Shown here: positions 40,568-49,354 of the stretch, piece after piece | How positions within the stretch are numbered: position 1 is the stretch's first letter | Layout: each line of letters starts with the position of its first letter | Assembly: GCA_046330225.1 (NCBI GenBank) | Contig: JAXLTD010000007.1 | Span: forward strand, 62,001 to 126,000 | From: CANJIV01 sp046330225 | Lineage (GTDB): Bacteria > Actinomycetota > Thermoleophilia > Solirubrobacterales > Solirubrobacteraceae | Reading direction: 5' to 3' | DNA: 64,000 nucleotides | Program-made: the position numbers and the translations under genes | Notes under the pieces: generated by a model | The model's input: only the letters and a program-made list of their open reading frames with translations | What the model was told of the DNA's origin: nothing | The model's database searches: none

Positions 40568-41563
40568 TCAGGCCCCGTCGCCGCGCAGTGCGTCCGGGGC
40601 GGGGGCGGGACCGGGCACGACCGGCGCCGGCCCCGGCCCGTCGCCGGCGTCGGGCTCCGGCGGCAGCGGGCGGCGCGGGCGCAGGCCGATCACGAAGCCG
40701 GCGATGCCCATCGCGGCCAGGACGAGCGGCCAGCCGATGAGCGACGGCCCGCCGCGGCCGGCCGGGGCGGCGAGCAGCACGAACCCCGCCAGCACGGCGG
40801 CGCCGAGATAGGCCGGTCCGCGCTCGTCGTCGGCGCCGGCGTAGGCGACCAGGCCGAAGCCGACGAGCAGCACCAGCAGCTCCCAGCCCCACCCTGCGGG
40901 CCCGAGGCCCGCGCCGATCAGCGCGGCGCCCAGGGCCAGGCCGGACCCGGCGAAGCTCAGGACCAGCGCGAGCGTGGCGAGCGCCGCGGCGCTCACGAGC
41001 TGGACGGCGTGGCGGCGGCGCCGGTCGCGCAGTGCCACCACGCCCGCACCGTAGGCGACGAGCAGCCCGGCCAGAACCCAGCGCTGGGGATCTGCGGTCG
41101 CCGGGTCGAAGGCCCACTGCACGAAGGCGAGCGCCGCGGCCCCGCCGGCGACGGCTGCGATCAGCGTGGCCGCCGAGGAGTTCCGGCGCGCGGCCACCAC
41201 CACGGCGGCGGCGGCGAGCGCCGCCTCGGCCCACGCCAGCGTCCCGGCCCCCGGCAGCCCGCTGTCTGCGGCGCCGAGGATCACGGCAAGCCGCAGGGTC
41301 GCCGCCTGCAGGAGCACGAGGCCGGTCACGTACAGGACGGTCTGGTAGGCCCGGGGCGCAAAGCCCTCGAGCGGGGCGGTCCACGCCATCGTCCCGACGA
41401 GCGCCGCGGCCGCGGCGACGATGACGAAGCGCACGCCCGCGCTCCAGGCGCCCGCGAACCGCAGGTCGACGATGACGATCGCCAGCGTGAACGGCACGGC
41501 ACCCGCAGCGATGATGTCGCCACGGTGCGGGTGAGGGCGAATGACGTCGAGCGCGCGGGCCAC
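40568..41563 (-). CDS. Polytopic membrane protein, unknown
   Basis: 331 residues from GTG 41563. About nine to ten hydrophobic helices (for example VRFVIVAAAAALVGTMAW, WVLAGLLVAYGAGVVAL, PSLIGWPLVLAAMGIAGFVI) end in a Pro-rich cytoplasmic tail. No transport signature is recognised. It starts 17 bases after the stop of the M28 peptidase gene in the same direction and probably belongs to its operon. Confidence 0.75.
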   Translation of the reverse strand: MARALDVIRPHPHRGDIIAAGAVPFTLAIVIVDLRFAGAWSAGVRFVIVAAAAALVGTMAWTAPLEGFAPRAYQTVLYVTGLVLLQAATLRLAVILGAADSGLPGAGTLAWAEAALAAAAVVVAARRNSSAATLIAAVAGGAAALAFVQWAFDPATADPQRWVLAGLLVAYGAGVVALRDRRRRHAVQLVSAAALATLALVLSFAGSGLALGAALIGAGLGPAGWGWELLVLLVGFGLVAYAGADDERGPAYLGAAVLAGFVLLAAPAGRGGPSLIGWPLVLAAMGIAGFVIGLRPRRPLPPEPDAGDGPGPAPVVPGPAPAPDALRGDGA

Positions 41564-41579
41564 GGGTGACGGCCGCAGC

Positions 41580-42800
41580 CTAGACCGCGCCGCCCGCGGG
41601 CGGATCGCCGGGCCGCGGACGCCGCGGCACCTCCGCCCCAACCTCCGCCACGATGCCCGCCGCCAGCCGGATGCAGGCGTCCACCGAGCCCCAGTCCACG
41701 TTCGCGGGCGTGTCGCTCATGAGGTGGTGGTGCGGGAGGTAGCCGGGCCCGAGCGCGAGGATCGAGAGCGCCGGAAGCCCGGCGAAGCGGGCCAGGACCG
41801 GGTCGGTCCACGTCCCGAGGCGCCAGCGCTCGGGCGCCGGGACGCCGGCCCGGGCCGCGCCGCGGTCCGCGAGGCCGAGGTCCTCCTCGCGGTAGCGCTG
41901 GGTCAGCAGCGTGGCTTCGGCGGTGAGCACAGCGGGCCGGCCGCCGCCGAGCGTGTCGAGGCCGAGGACCAGGGTCGTGGCCGGATCGAGGTCCGGGCCC
42001 GCCTCGGCCAGCCACGCGGCCATGCCGCCCATTCCCGACTCCTCGCATCCCGGGAACAGGAGGATCAGCTCGACGCCCGGCACGGGTGCGGCGGCGGCCT
42101 GCCGAGCCAGCTCGAGGACGGCCGCCACGCCGGTCGCGTTGTCGCTGGCGCCCGGGACGACCGGGCTGCGCGCGATGTCGGCGTAGGCGGCAACCGTGAG
42201 GCCCAGGATCGCCGCGGCCGCACCTCGGGCGGCGGCGCCGGCCCGGCCGGGAAGGAGCGCGCCGGCCCCGGCCAGGGCGAGGCCGGCCCCGAACGGGGCC
42301 AGCGCCGGGTCGATCGTCCGGCGGCGCAGCTGGCGGCCCGCGGCGGCCTGCTTGATGCGGGGGTGCCAGGCCAGCCCCGTGCGCGCCGCGTCGTGGTGGG
42401 CGGCCAGCACGACGGTCGCCCGCCGCGGGCCGGATGGCGGGATCCGGGCGACGACGTTGGCGCCTTCGCCCGCGGGCAGGAGCCTCCGGACCCACTGGCT
42501 CCGGCCGCTCGCCTCGAGCTCGAGCGAGACGAGCGCCCCGGCGGCCAGCGCCGCTCCCCGCCATCCGCGCAGGCCCAGCGCGGCGAGACCGGCTCCGGCG
42601 TGCAGCGCGTGCGCCCACGCATAGGTGCCCTGGTACCGGAAGGGCCGGACCTCGACGTCGCCGGCGCCGGCGTCCCGCAGCCGCCCGGCGATCCAGGCCG
42701 CGCTCGCCCGCTCGCCCTCCGACGCCGAGGCCCGCTCCATCGCCGCCAGCGCCTCGACGTCGGCGCGGACCGCGTCGAGGTCGGGGGCGGACGCCGTCAC
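41580..42800 (-). CDS. M28-family metallopeptidase with membrane segments (active-site complete)
   Basis: 406 residues from GTG 42800, overlapping the HMG-CoA lyase stop by four bases. Zinc ligands and catalytic residues are intact: VLAAHHDAARTGLAW (His, Asp), PGASDNATGVAAVLE (bridging Asp), FPGCEESGMGGM (Glu-Glu), LGLDTLGGG (Asp), and PHHHLMSDTP (final His). Two hydrophobic hairpins, one at about 60-85 and one between the first His and the bridging Asp (about 185-215), are unusual for M28 and suggest membrane attachment. It is an aminopeptidase-type hydrolase. Two relatives occur in this window. Confidence 0.88.
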   Translation of the reverse strand: MTASAPDLDAVRADVEALAAMERASASEGERASAAWIAGRLRDAGAGDVEVRPFRYQGTYAWAHALHAGAGLAALGLRGWRGAALAAGALVSLELEASGRSQWVRRLLPAGEGANVVARIPPSGPRRATVVLAAHHDAARTGLAWHPRIKQAAAGRQLRRRTIDPALAPFGAGLALAGAGALLPGRAGAAARGAAAAILGLTVAAYADIARSPVVPGASDNATGVAAVLELARQAAAAPVPGVELILLFPGCEESGMGGMAAWLAEAGPDLDPATTLVLGLDTLGGGRPAVLTAEATLLTQRYREEDLGLADRGAARAGVPAPERWRLGTWTDPVLARFAGLPALSILALGPGYLPHHHLMSDTPANVDWGSVDACIRLAAGIVAEVGAEVPRRPRPGDPPAGGAV

Positions 42801-43726
42801 GCCGGCGCGTCCGGGCGCCAGTCGACCGGGCCGGCGACGAGGACGTGGCTGCCGAGCGGGCGGCCGAGGGCGGCCTGCGCGGCCCGGGCCGCCTCGAGGA
42901 GCGCTGGCAGGTCGACGCCGGTCGCGATCCCCATCTCCTCGAGCATCGAGACGAGATCCTCGGTGGCGATGTTGCCGGTCGCGCCCGCCGGAACCGGGCA
43001 GCCGCCGAGCTCACCGAAGCTCGACTCGAAGGATTCGACGCCGGCCTCCAGCGCCGCCAGCACGTTCGCCAGGCCCTGCCCGCGCGTGTTGTGGAAGTGG
43101 GCGGTGAGCTCGATCCCGGGGAGCGCATCGCGGGCGCGAGAAAAGAACTCCCGGACCTGCCGGGGGTTCGCCATGCCGGTGGTGTCGCCGAAGCCGACCT
43201 CGCCGGCGCCGGCAGCGGCGAGCGCGCCGGCGATCTCCAGGACGCGCGCGACCGGCACGTCGCCCTCGTAGGGGCAGCCGAAGGACGTCGAGATGACCCC
43301 CTCGCACCGCAGCCCCTCGGCCTGCGCCCGTGCGAGCACGCGCTCGAGCCCGGCGAGCGACTCGGCGACGGAGCGGTTGACGTTGCGGCGGTTGTGGGTC
43401 TCGGACGCCGAGAGGAAGACGTTGATCTCCTGGAAGCGCTCACGGAGCCTCAGCGCGTTCTCGAGTCCGCGCTCGTTCGGGATCAGGACGCTGACGGCGA
43501 CCGTGTCGGGCAGCTGCGCCCGGGTGAGAACCTCCGCGGCGTCGGCGAGCTGCGGGATCACGTCGGGCCGCACGAAGCTCGTGGCTTCCAGGCGCCGCAG
43601 GCCGGTGCGCCCCAGCGCCTCGACCAGCGCCACCTTCACGTCGGTCGGGATCACCTCGGGTTCGTTCTGGAAGCCGTCGCGCGGCCCGACCTCACGGATG
43701 CGCACGGCGGAAGGCACCGAGTCCAT
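42797..43726 (-). CDS. Hydroxymethylglutaryl-CoA lyase
   Basis: 309 residues from ATG 43726, preferred over ATG 43735 because the latter lies inside the TAGGAT -10 element. Motifs: VGPRDGFQNEP (catalytic Asp), ISTSFGCPYEGDV (catalytic Cys loop region), GFGDTTGMANPRQV and AHFHNTRGQGLANVLAA (metal His pair), and CPVPAGATGNIATEDLVSML. It cleaves HMG-CoA to acetoacetate and acetyl-CoA at the end of leucine breakdown. It overlaps the M28 peptidase gene; the pair is divergent from an enoyl-CoA hydratase. Confidence 0.93.
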   Translation of the reverse strand: MDSVPSAVRIREVGPRDGFQNEPEVIPTDVKVALVEALGRTGLRRLEATSFVRPDVIPQLADAAEVLTRAQLPDTVAVSVLIPNERGLENALRLRERFQEINVFLSASETHNRRNVNRSVAESLAGLERVLARAQAEGLRCEGVISTSFGCPYEGDVPVARVLEIAGALAAAGAGEVGFGDTTGMANPRQVREFFSRARDALPGIELTAHFHNTRGQGLANVLAALEAGVESFESSFGELGGCPVPAGATGNIATEDLVSMLEEMGIATGVDLPALLEAARAAQAALGRPLGSHVLVAGPVDWRPDAPA

Positions 43727-43733
43727 GCCGACC

Positions 43734-43739
43734 ATCCTA
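43734..43739 (-). promoter_or_regulatory. -10 element TAGGAT of HMG-CoA lyase operon
   Basis: It is located 7 bases before ATG 43726. It overlaps the alternative ATG 43735, which settles the start. Confidence 0.6.
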
Positions 43740-43780
43740 GGCGGGGCGCGGTCGGGCGGCGCGTGCCGGGCCCGCGGCCA

Positions 43781-43786
43781 TAGGAT
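43781..43786 (+). promoter_or_regulatory. -10 element TAGGAT of enoyl-CoA hydratase gene
   Basis: It is located 8 bases before ATG 43795, only 41 bases from the oppositely oriented TAGGAT of HMG-CoA lyase, giving a compact divergent promoter pair. Confidence 0.6.
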
Positions 43787-43794
43787 GCGCCGCC

Positions 43795-44622
43795 ATGAGC
43801 GACTTCGAGCTGGCGCACGCCTATGACACGGTCAACCTCCACCGGCGCGGCGGCGCCGCTCTCATCGAGCTGAACCGGCCCGACCGCCTGAACGCCTGGA
43901 ACCGGCAGTTCGGGATCGACCTCCTCGCGGCGCTCGAATCGGTCGCGCAGGACGACGAGGTGCGCGCGGTCGCGATCCGCGGCGCCGGGCGGGCCTTCTC
44001 CTCGGGCGCCGACCTCAACTCCCTCGGCGAGGGATCCGAGGACGACGTCACCCCGGCGGGGCGGCCGGACGTCTACAAGGTCCTGACCGAGCGCTACCAC
44101 CCGATCATCACCGGCATCCGGCGCATGCCCAAGCCGGTCCTCGCCGCCGTCAACGGGGCCGCCGTTGGCATCGGCTGCTCGCTCGCCCTGGCCTCCGACC
44201 TCATCGTCGCCGCCGAGTCCGCCTACTTCCTGCTCGCCTTCGTGAACATCGGCCTCGTGCCGGACGGCGGCTCGTCGCTGTTCGTCCCGACGCGGGTCGG
44301 CCTGGCCCGGGCCGCGGAGATGTCCCTGCTGGGCGAGCGCGTGCCCGCCGCCAAGGCGGTCGAGTGGGGCCTGGCCAACCAGGTGCATCCCGATGGCGAG
44401 TTCGACGCCGCCGTCCTCGGCCTGCTCGATCGGCTGGCGTCCGGGCCGACGAAGTCCTACGCCGGGACCAAGCGCCAGCTCAACGCGTGGCTGTACGAGC
44501 GGATGGACGCCCAGCTCGAGCTCGAGGCCACGATCCAGCAGGAGATGGCCGAATCCGACGACTTCGTCGAGGGCGCGCTCGCCTTCGTGCAGAAGCGCAG
44601 CGCGGGATTCCACGGGCGGTGA
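43795..44622 (+). CDS. Enoyl-CoA hydratase/isomerase family protein
   Basis: 275 residues from ATG 43795. Crotonase fold: LNRPDRLNAWN, GAGRAFSSGADL (first oxyanion-hole element), NGAAVGIGCSLALASDL (second), and GLVPDGGSS where many hydratases have Glu; an Asp here is typical of the PaaG-type isomerase branch. It hydrates or isomerises an enoyl-CoA. It is divergent from HMG-CoA lyase and leaderless, consistent with acyl-CoA catabolism. Confidence 0.9.
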   Translation: MSDFELAHAYDTVNLHRRGGAALIELNRPDRLNAWNRQFGIDLLAALESVAQDDEVRAVAIRGAGRAFSSGADLNSLGEGSEDDVTPAGRPDVYKVLTERYHPIITGIRRMPKPVLAAVNGAAVGIGCSLALASDLIVAAESAYFLLAFVNIGLVPDGGSSLFVPTRVGLARAAEMSLLGERVPAAKAVEWGLANQVHPDGEFDAAVLGLLDRLASGPTKSYAGTKRQLNAWLYERMDAQLELEATIQQEMAESDDFVEGALAFVQKRSAGFHGR

Positions 44623-44724
44623 GCGGCGATTCCGACACCGTCAGCCGAGGGCTCTGCAACGCCCGCAGCGCCGCGGTTCCACGGCGCCGCTCGACCTTCG
44701 AGCCCCGAAAGCTGGGCTGAGGGA

Positions 44725-44730
44725 TAGAAT
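44725..44730 (+). promoter_or_regulatory. -10 element TAGAAT of first oxidase operon
   Basis: It is located 11 bases before GTG 44742. Confidence 0.5.
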
Positions 44731-44741
44731 CGCGGCCGCCC

Positions 44742-45599
44742 GTGGTCCCGCCCCGCCGAAACCTGCATCGCCGGCGCCTGCTCGCCCTCCTGGCGCTGGC
44801 CCTCGCCGCCTTGCTGCTGCTGGCCGGACCGGCCGCTGCAAACGTCCTGACGCCCGAGTCCGGCGGCTCGAAGAACGCCGATGAGATCGACTCGCTCTTC
44901 AAGATCGTCCTGATCATCGCGCTCGTCGTGTTCGTCGGTGTCGAGGGGACGCTCCTCTACACCATCGTCCGCTTCCGCCGCTCGAAGAACGCGGTGCCGG
45001 CGCAGATCCGCGGCAACACGCGCCTGGAGATCGGCTGGACGGTCGGCGCCTCGGTGATCATCGCCTTCCTCATCGTCGTCTCGTTCGTCAAGCTCGACAG
45101 CATCAAGGACCCGCCGGCCACCGGGCCGGGCGGGCTCCAGCGCGCCGACGGCGCCCTCTATGCGGTCGTGAACCAGCCGCCGCCGCCCGGCGGGGGCGGG
45201 CTGCAGATCGCCGTGAACGGCCAGCAGTACCTGTGGCGCTTCACCTATCCGAACGGCGTCTTCAGCTACGAGACGATGGTCGTGCCGGTCAACACGACCG
45301 TGATCCTCAAGATCCGCGCCCAGGACGTCATCCACTCCTGGTGGATCCCGAAGCTCGGCGGCAAGTTCGACGCCGTCCCCGGCTACACGAACGAGACCTG
45401 GTTCAAGGTCCTCAAGCCCGGGGTGTTCGAGGGCCAGTGCGCCGAGCTGTGCGGCCGCGGGCACGCGAACATGCTCGCCCGCGTCCGCGCGGTGCCCGTG
45501 CCCGTGTACCGCGCCTGGCTCCTGCGCCAGGGCCGCGACATCCAGGCCCAGCGCAGCTTCTCCGCCGCCGCCCGCTCCCGACTCCAACCCAGCAACTGA
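44742..45599 (+). CDS. ctaC: Cytochrome c oxidase subunit II (operon 1)
   Basis: 285 residues from GTG 44742. A signal/first helix (LLALLALALAALLLLAGP), two anchoring helices (about 50-72 and 99-119), then the CuA cupredoxin domain: VIHSWWIPK (His), and GQCAELCGRGHANM (Cys-x3-Cys, His, Met). It accepts electrons from cytochrome c outside the membrane. It begins the operon II-I-ctaB-36 aa-IV. No fused cytochrome c domain is present. A basic C-terminal tail follows the CuA domain. Confidence 0.93.
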   Translation: MVPPRRNLHRRRLLALLALALAALLLLAGPAAANVLTPESGGSKNADEIDSLFKIVLIIALVVFVGVEGTLLYTIVRFRRSKNAVPAQIRGNTRLEIGWTVGASVIIAFLIVVSFVKLDSIKDPPATGPGGLQRADGALYAVVNQPPPPGGGGLQIAVNGQQYLWRFTYPNGVFSYETMVVPVNTTVILKIRAQDVIHSWWIPKLGGKFDAVPGYTNETWFKVLKPGVFEGQCAELCGRGHANMLARVRAVPVPVYRAWLLRQGRDIQAQRSFSAAARSRLQPSN

Positions 45600-45610
45600 G
45601 GTCCGAGAGC

Positions 45611-47314
45611 ATGCCTCCTACCACCGAAGCTCCCGCGCCCCCCGCCGCCCAGCCGGTCCAGGCCCCGCGGCCACAGATCACGGCGCACGCGGTGCAGCGG
45701 TCCCGCACCGGCTGGACCTCCTGGGTCACCACGACGGACCACAAGCGCATCGGGATCATGTACGTGACCTTCGCGATGGTCTTCTTCCTCGTGGGCGGCA
45801 TCGAGGCGCTGCTCATGCGGCTGCAGCTCGGGGTGCCGGAGAACTCGTTCCTGGACCCGCAGACCTACAACGGCCTCGTGACGATGCACGGGACGACGAT
45901 GGTGTTCCTGTTCGTCATGCCGATGACCGCCGGCTTCGCCAACTACTTCGTCCCGCTGATGATCGGCGCCCGGGACATGGCCTTCCCGCGCCTCAACGCG
46001 CTCTCCTTCTGGCTCCTGTGCACCGGGGCCACGGTCTTCTACGCCTCGCTCTTCTTCAACCCGCCTGAGGCGGGCTGGACGAGCTACGCACCGCTTTCGG
46101 ACCTCGCGTACTCCCCCAACGGCGGCATCGACGCCTGGATCTTCCTGATCCACCTCGTCGGCATCTCGTCCCTGGTCGGCGCCGTGAACTTCATCGCGAC
46201 GATCGTGAACATGCGCGCGCCGGGCATGGGCTGGTCGCGCCTCCCGCTCTTCTGCTGGACCGTGCTGATCATGGCCGTCCTGCTGATCCTCGCCCTGCCG
46301 ACGGTCGCGGCGGCCGTGACGATGCTGCTGACCGACCGGCACTTCGGGACGAACTTCTTCGACGCCAGCCAAGGCGGCTCGCCGCTCCTGTGGCAGCACC
46401 TCTTCTGGTTCTTCGGCCACCCCGAGGTCTACATCATGATCCTGCCGATCTTCGGGATCATCTCGGAGGTCCTGCCGGTCTTCGCGCGCAAGCCGATCTT
46501 CGGCTACAAGGCGATCGCGGCCTCGACGGTCGCCATCGCCTTCCTCGGGATGCTCGTGTGGGCCCACCACATGTTCTCGACGCCGACGGCCACGGTCGTC
46601 CTGGCCTTCTTCATGCTCGGGTCGATGCTCATCGCCATTCCGACGGGCGTGAAGGTCTTCAACTGGATCGCGACGCTCTGGCGCGGGTCGATCGTGCCCA
46701 CGGTCGCGCTGCACTTCGGCGTGGGCTTCATCGCCCTGTTCGTGCTCGGCGGCATCTCCGGGATCATGCTGGCGATCTTCCCGATCGACTGGCAGGTCAC
46801 CGACACGTACTTCGTCGTGGCCCACTTCCACTACGTCCTCGTGGCCGGCGCCGTGAACGGGCTCTTCGCCGGGCTCTACTACTGGTTCCCGAAGATGACC
46901 GGGCGGATGCTCTCCGAGCGCCAGGGGAAGATCTCGTTCTGGCTCATGTTCATCGGGTTCAACGTGGCCTTCCTGGTCCAGCACTCGCTCGGGCTCTCCG
47001 GCATGCCGCGGCGGATCTACGAGTACGCCGCCAGCAACGACTGGGGCACCTACAACATGATCTCGACGGTGGGGTCGTTCATCCTGGCGCTCGGCATCGG
47101 GCTCACGGTGTGGAACGTCATCCGCAGCCTGGCCAAGGGCCCGAAGGCGCCGCCGGACCCGTGGCACGGCAACACGCTCGAGTGGTTCACCACGTCCCCG
47201 CCGCCGCCGCACAACTTCGACACCATCCCGCGCGTCCGCTCCGTCGAGCCGATGAAGGACTTCCGCCGCCAGATCGAGCGCGCGAGCGAGGCCCCGACCC
47301 GGACGCAGGCGTGA
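45611..47314 (+). CDS. ctaD: Cytochrome c oxidase subunit I (operon 1, A1-like)
   Basis: 567 residues from ATG 45611 with GAGG 9 bases upstream. Twelve helices; heme a ligand in TMHGTTMVF, CuB/crosslink site WFFGHPEVYIMILP, WAHHMF His pair, and VAHFHYVLV heme a/a3 His pair. The G-H-P-E-V signature has the proton-channel Glu and places it in the A1-type oxidases. It overlaps no gene; 11 bases separate it from subunit II. Subunit III is missing from this operon and must come from elsewhere, perhaps the gene at 53429. Confidence 0.95.
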   Translation: MPPTTEAPAPPAAQPVQAPRPQITAHAVQRSRTGWTSWVTTTDHKRIGIMYVTFAMVFFLVGGIEALLMRLQLGVPENSFLDPQTYNGLVTMHGTTMVFLFVMPMTAGFANYFVPLMIGARDMAFPRLNALSFWLLCTGATVFYASLFFNPPEAGWTSYAPLSDLAYSPNGGIDAWIFLIHLVGISSLVGAVNFIATIVNMRAPGMGWSRLPLFCWTVLIMAVLLILALPTVAAAVTMLLTDRHFGTNFFDASQGGSPLLWQHLFWFFGHPEVYIMILPIFGIISEVLPVFARKPIFGYKAIAASTVAIAFLGMLVWAHHMFSTPTATVVLAFFMLGSMLIAIPTGVKVFNWIATLWRGSIVPTVALHFGVGFIALFVLGGISGIMLAIFPIDWQVTDTYFVVAHFHYVLVAGAVNGLFAGLYYWFPKMTGRMLSERQGKISFWLMFIGFNVAFLVQHSLGLSGMPRRIYEYAASNDWGTYNMISTVGSFILALGIGLTVWNVIRSLAKGPKAPPDPWHGNTLEWFTTSPPPPHNFDTIPRVRSVEPMKDFRRQIERASEAPTRTQA

Positions 47315-47333
47315 GGCGCCGCACCGCCGCCTG

Positions 47334-48245
47334 ATGGACGCGACCCGCGCCCCTGCCGTCGCTGCCACCGCCGCCGCGTCTGCCGGCGGCGCGCGGCAGG
47401 TCGTCGCCGACTACGTCGCGCTGACCAAGCCCAAGGTCCAGTCCCTCCTCCTGCTCACGACGGTCACGTCGATGTACGTGGCCGGCGACCCGTCGGTGGC
47501 GCTCGTGCTGGCCACCTGCCTCGGCGGCTACCTCTCGGCCGGCGGCGCCGGCGCCGTCAACCACTACTGGGACCGGGACATCGACGCGCAGATGGAGCGC
47601 ACGGCGACCCGTCCGATCCCCGCTGGGCGGATCGCGCCGCGCGCCGCCCTCTGGTTCGGCATCGGGCTTGCGGCCCTGTCGTTCGTCGAACTCACCGTGT
47701 TCGTGAACGTCCTTGCCGCCTCGCTGGCGCTCTGCGGCTTCCTCGGCTACGTCCTCGTCTACACCGTGTGGCTCAAGCGCTCGACGCCGCAGAACATCGT
47801 GATCGGCGGCGCGGCGGGCGCCGTCCCCCCGCTCGTCGGCTGGGCAGCCGTGACCGGCGGGCTGGCCGGCGAGGCCATCTACATGTTCGCGATCGTCTTC
47901 TTCTGGACCCCGCCGCACTTCTGGGCGCTCGCCCTGCTCATGAAGGACGAGTACGCCAAGGTCGGCGTTCCGATGCTGCCGGTCGCACGCGGCGAGCGCG
48001 AGACGCGGCGCCAGATCCTCCTCTACTCGGTGCTGCTGTACGCCGTCACGCAGCTGCCGTTCTGCGCCGGCGGGATGGGCGCGTTCTACCTCGCCGCATC
48101 GATGACGCTCGGCGCGCTGTTCATCGCCGGCGCGGTCGTCCTGTACCGCCGGGCCGACCGCCGCTCGGCCCTGCGCCTCTACCTGTACTCGCTCCTCTAC
48201 CTCGCGCTGCTCTTCGCCGCGATGGTGATCGACGTTAGGATCTGA
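47334..48245 (+). CDS. ctaB: Protoheme IX farnesyltransferase (heme O synthase)
   Basis: 303 residues from ATG 47334. The UbiA-type prenyltransferase motif AVNHYWDRDIDAQMERTATRP (N-x3-D-x3-D) and the second loop YAKVGVPMLPVARGE are present among about nine helices, along with TPPHFWALALLMKDEY. It adds a farnesyl group to heme B to make heme O, precursor of heme A for the oxidase. It lies between subunit I and two small subunit genes, as in many actinobacterial cta clusters. Confidence 0.94.
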   Translation: MDATRAPAVAATAAASAGGARQVVADYVALTKPKVQSLLLLTTVTSMYVAGDPSVALVLATCLGGYLSAGGAGAVNHYWDRDIDAQMERTATRPIPAGRIAPRAALWFGIGLAALSFVELTVFVNVLAASLALCGFLGYVLVYTVWLKRSTPQNIVIGGAAGAVPPLVGWAAVTGGLAGEAIYMFAIVFFWTPPHFWALALLMKDEYAKVGVPMLPVARGERETRRQILLYSVLLYAVTQLPFCAGGMGAFYLAASMTLGALFIAGAVVLYRRADRRSALRLYLYSLLYLALLFAAMVIDVRI

Positions 48246-48248
48246 CCC

Positions 48249-48359
48249 GTGGACCGCAAGCTTGCCCGCAAGAACATCCGCAGCGGCCTCCTCCTCGGAG
48301 CGATCGCCGCGTTCATGTTCGCCCTCTCCTGGGTGGCCGCCGCCATCTACGTGACCTGA
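48249..48359 (+). CDS. 36-residue single-helix protein of oxidase operon 1
   Basis: GTG 48249 encodes MDRKLARKNIRSGLLLGAIA and continues AFMFALSWVAAAIYVT before TGA. It is a basic N-terminus plus one helix, resembling the very short 'cytochrome oxidase small assembly' type proteins. It starts 3 bases after the ctaB stop and overlaps the next start by one base (TGATG), so it is clearly part of the operon. It is too short for usual gene callers. A role in oxidase assembly or stability is inferred. Confidence 0.65.
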   Translation: MDRKLARKNIRSGLLLGAIAAFMFALSWVAAAIYVT

Positions 48360-48592
48360 TGGCCCCGCCCGACGAGACCAGCGCCCCGCCCGCCGGCGAG
48401 GAGATCCACCTCCCCGGCCCGACCATCGTCCCGCTGGCGATGGCGGTATCGATCACGATCGGCCTCGTCGGCGTCACGGCGTCGATCTTCATGCTCGTGA
48501 TCGGCGTGATCGGCTTCGTGATCACGCTCTTCCTCTGGATCCGCGACGCCCGCCGCGAGTTCGTCTCGCTGCCGCCCGAGCACCACCCGTAG
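48359..48592 (+). CDS. Cytochrome c oxidase subunit IV-like protein
   Basis: 77 residues from ATG 48359. EEIHLPGPTIVPLAMAVSIT leads into two helices (about 25-60) and ends with LWIRDARREFVSLPPEHHP. The H-L-P-x-P-[ST] motif before helix 1 and the R-D-A-R-R-E-F after helix 2 are typical of actinobacterial subunit IV-like proteins. It closes the first oxidase operon, followed by a hairpin. Confidence 0.8.
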   Translation: MAPPDETSAPPAGEEIHLPGPTIVPLAMAVSITIGLVGVTASIFMLVIGVIGFVITLFLWIRDARREFVSLPPEHHP

Positions 48593-48594
48593 GG

Positions 48595-48622
48595 CCCGGC
48601 GCGCCGCGCCGCCCCCGCCGGG
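48595..48622 (+). terminator. Hairpin after oxidase operon 1
   Basis: CCCGGCG (48595-48601) pairs with CGCCGGG (48616-48622) directly after the last stop codon. The rest of the gap to the CBS gene (48623-48778) shows nothing I can support. Confidence 0.4.
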
Positions 48623-48778
48623 ATTCCACTCGACGTTTCGTGCGCATAGCGCCTGTTTCGTCGACCGGAACGTCGTGGCCGCGGACTGCCGCGCCGCACC
48701 GCGGCCGGTCCCCTCGACGCCGTTCTTCCGACCGGAACGGGGCCCGTGCGGCGCTCAGGCCGGGACCGCCGGGCGGCG

Positions 48779-49192
48779 CTACGCCACGCGCACCGGCGCC
48801 GGCATCTCGCAGATCGCGCCGTCCTCCGACCAGACGCGCACGATGTCGCGGACCGAGAGGATCCCGACGACCTCGCCGGACTCGATCACGATGAGGTGGC
48901 GGAACTTTCCGCGGACCATGGCCACGGCGGCCTCCTCGAGCGACCAGTCGGGGGCCGCGAAGACGAGCGTGCTCGTGAGGTGCGCCGCGACCCGCTCGAC
49001 GGACGGGTCCTCGCCCGCCGCGACCGACCGCAGGATGTCGCGCTCGGTGATGATCCCGGGGCCGGGCTGCTCAGGATCGACCACGATGGCCGCGCCCACG
49101 TTGCGCTGCGCCATCGCCTCTGCCGCGTCCTTGAGGCTGTGGCTCGGGCCGACTGTCACTGCGCTCGCCGTCATCCCGTCTCGCACCAGCAT
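48779..49192 (-). CDS. CBS-domain pair protein
   Basis: 137 residues from ATG 49192 (GGGAG 4 bases upstream). It has two CBS motifs: MTASAVTVGPSHSLKDAAEAM..GAAIVVD..GIITERDIL and LVFAAPDWSLEEAAVAMVRG..HLIVIESGEVVGILSVRDIV. Such stand-alone pairs bind adenine nucleotides and act as energy or redox sensors. It stands between the two oxidase operons, convergent with the first; a respiratory link is only suggested by position. Confidence 0.88.
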   Translation of the reverse strand: MLVRDGMTASAVTVGPSHSLKDAAEAMAQRNVGAAIVVDPEQPGPGIITERDILRSVAAGEDPSVERVAAHLTSTLVFAAPDWSLEEAAVAMVRGKFRHLIVIESGEVVGILSVRDIVRVWSEDGAICEMPAPVRVA

Positions 49193-49224
49193 CGTCTCCC
49201 GACCTCCGACCTCGCTTGCAACAG

Positions 49225-49255
49225 TTGACGCAAACGGCGCCCGCGCCGATGATAG
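49225..49255 (+). promoter_or_regulatory. Candidate sigma-70-type promoter for the AraC-type gene
   Basis: TTGACG (49225-49230) and TGATAG (49250-49255) are separated by 19 bases, pointing toward the AraC-type gene about 100 bases on. Confidence 0.35.
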
Positions 49256-49354
49256 TCCCCTGCTGACAGGCTCGTGAGGGGTGCCAACGCGCCAACTTCC
49301 CGCTTCGTGCCACAATCGCAAACCGCGAAGCTGGTTTGATCCGTACACCTTTCG

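Noticed and set aside
45383..47368. 661-residue minus-strand open frame across oxidase operon 1
   Set aside because: Same reason: a mirror of subunit I, dominated by R, E, D and H with no recognisable fold.
48623..48778. Additional small gene between oxidase operon 1 and the CBS gene
   Set aside because: Short open frames exist but none has a start signal, domain or plausible composition.
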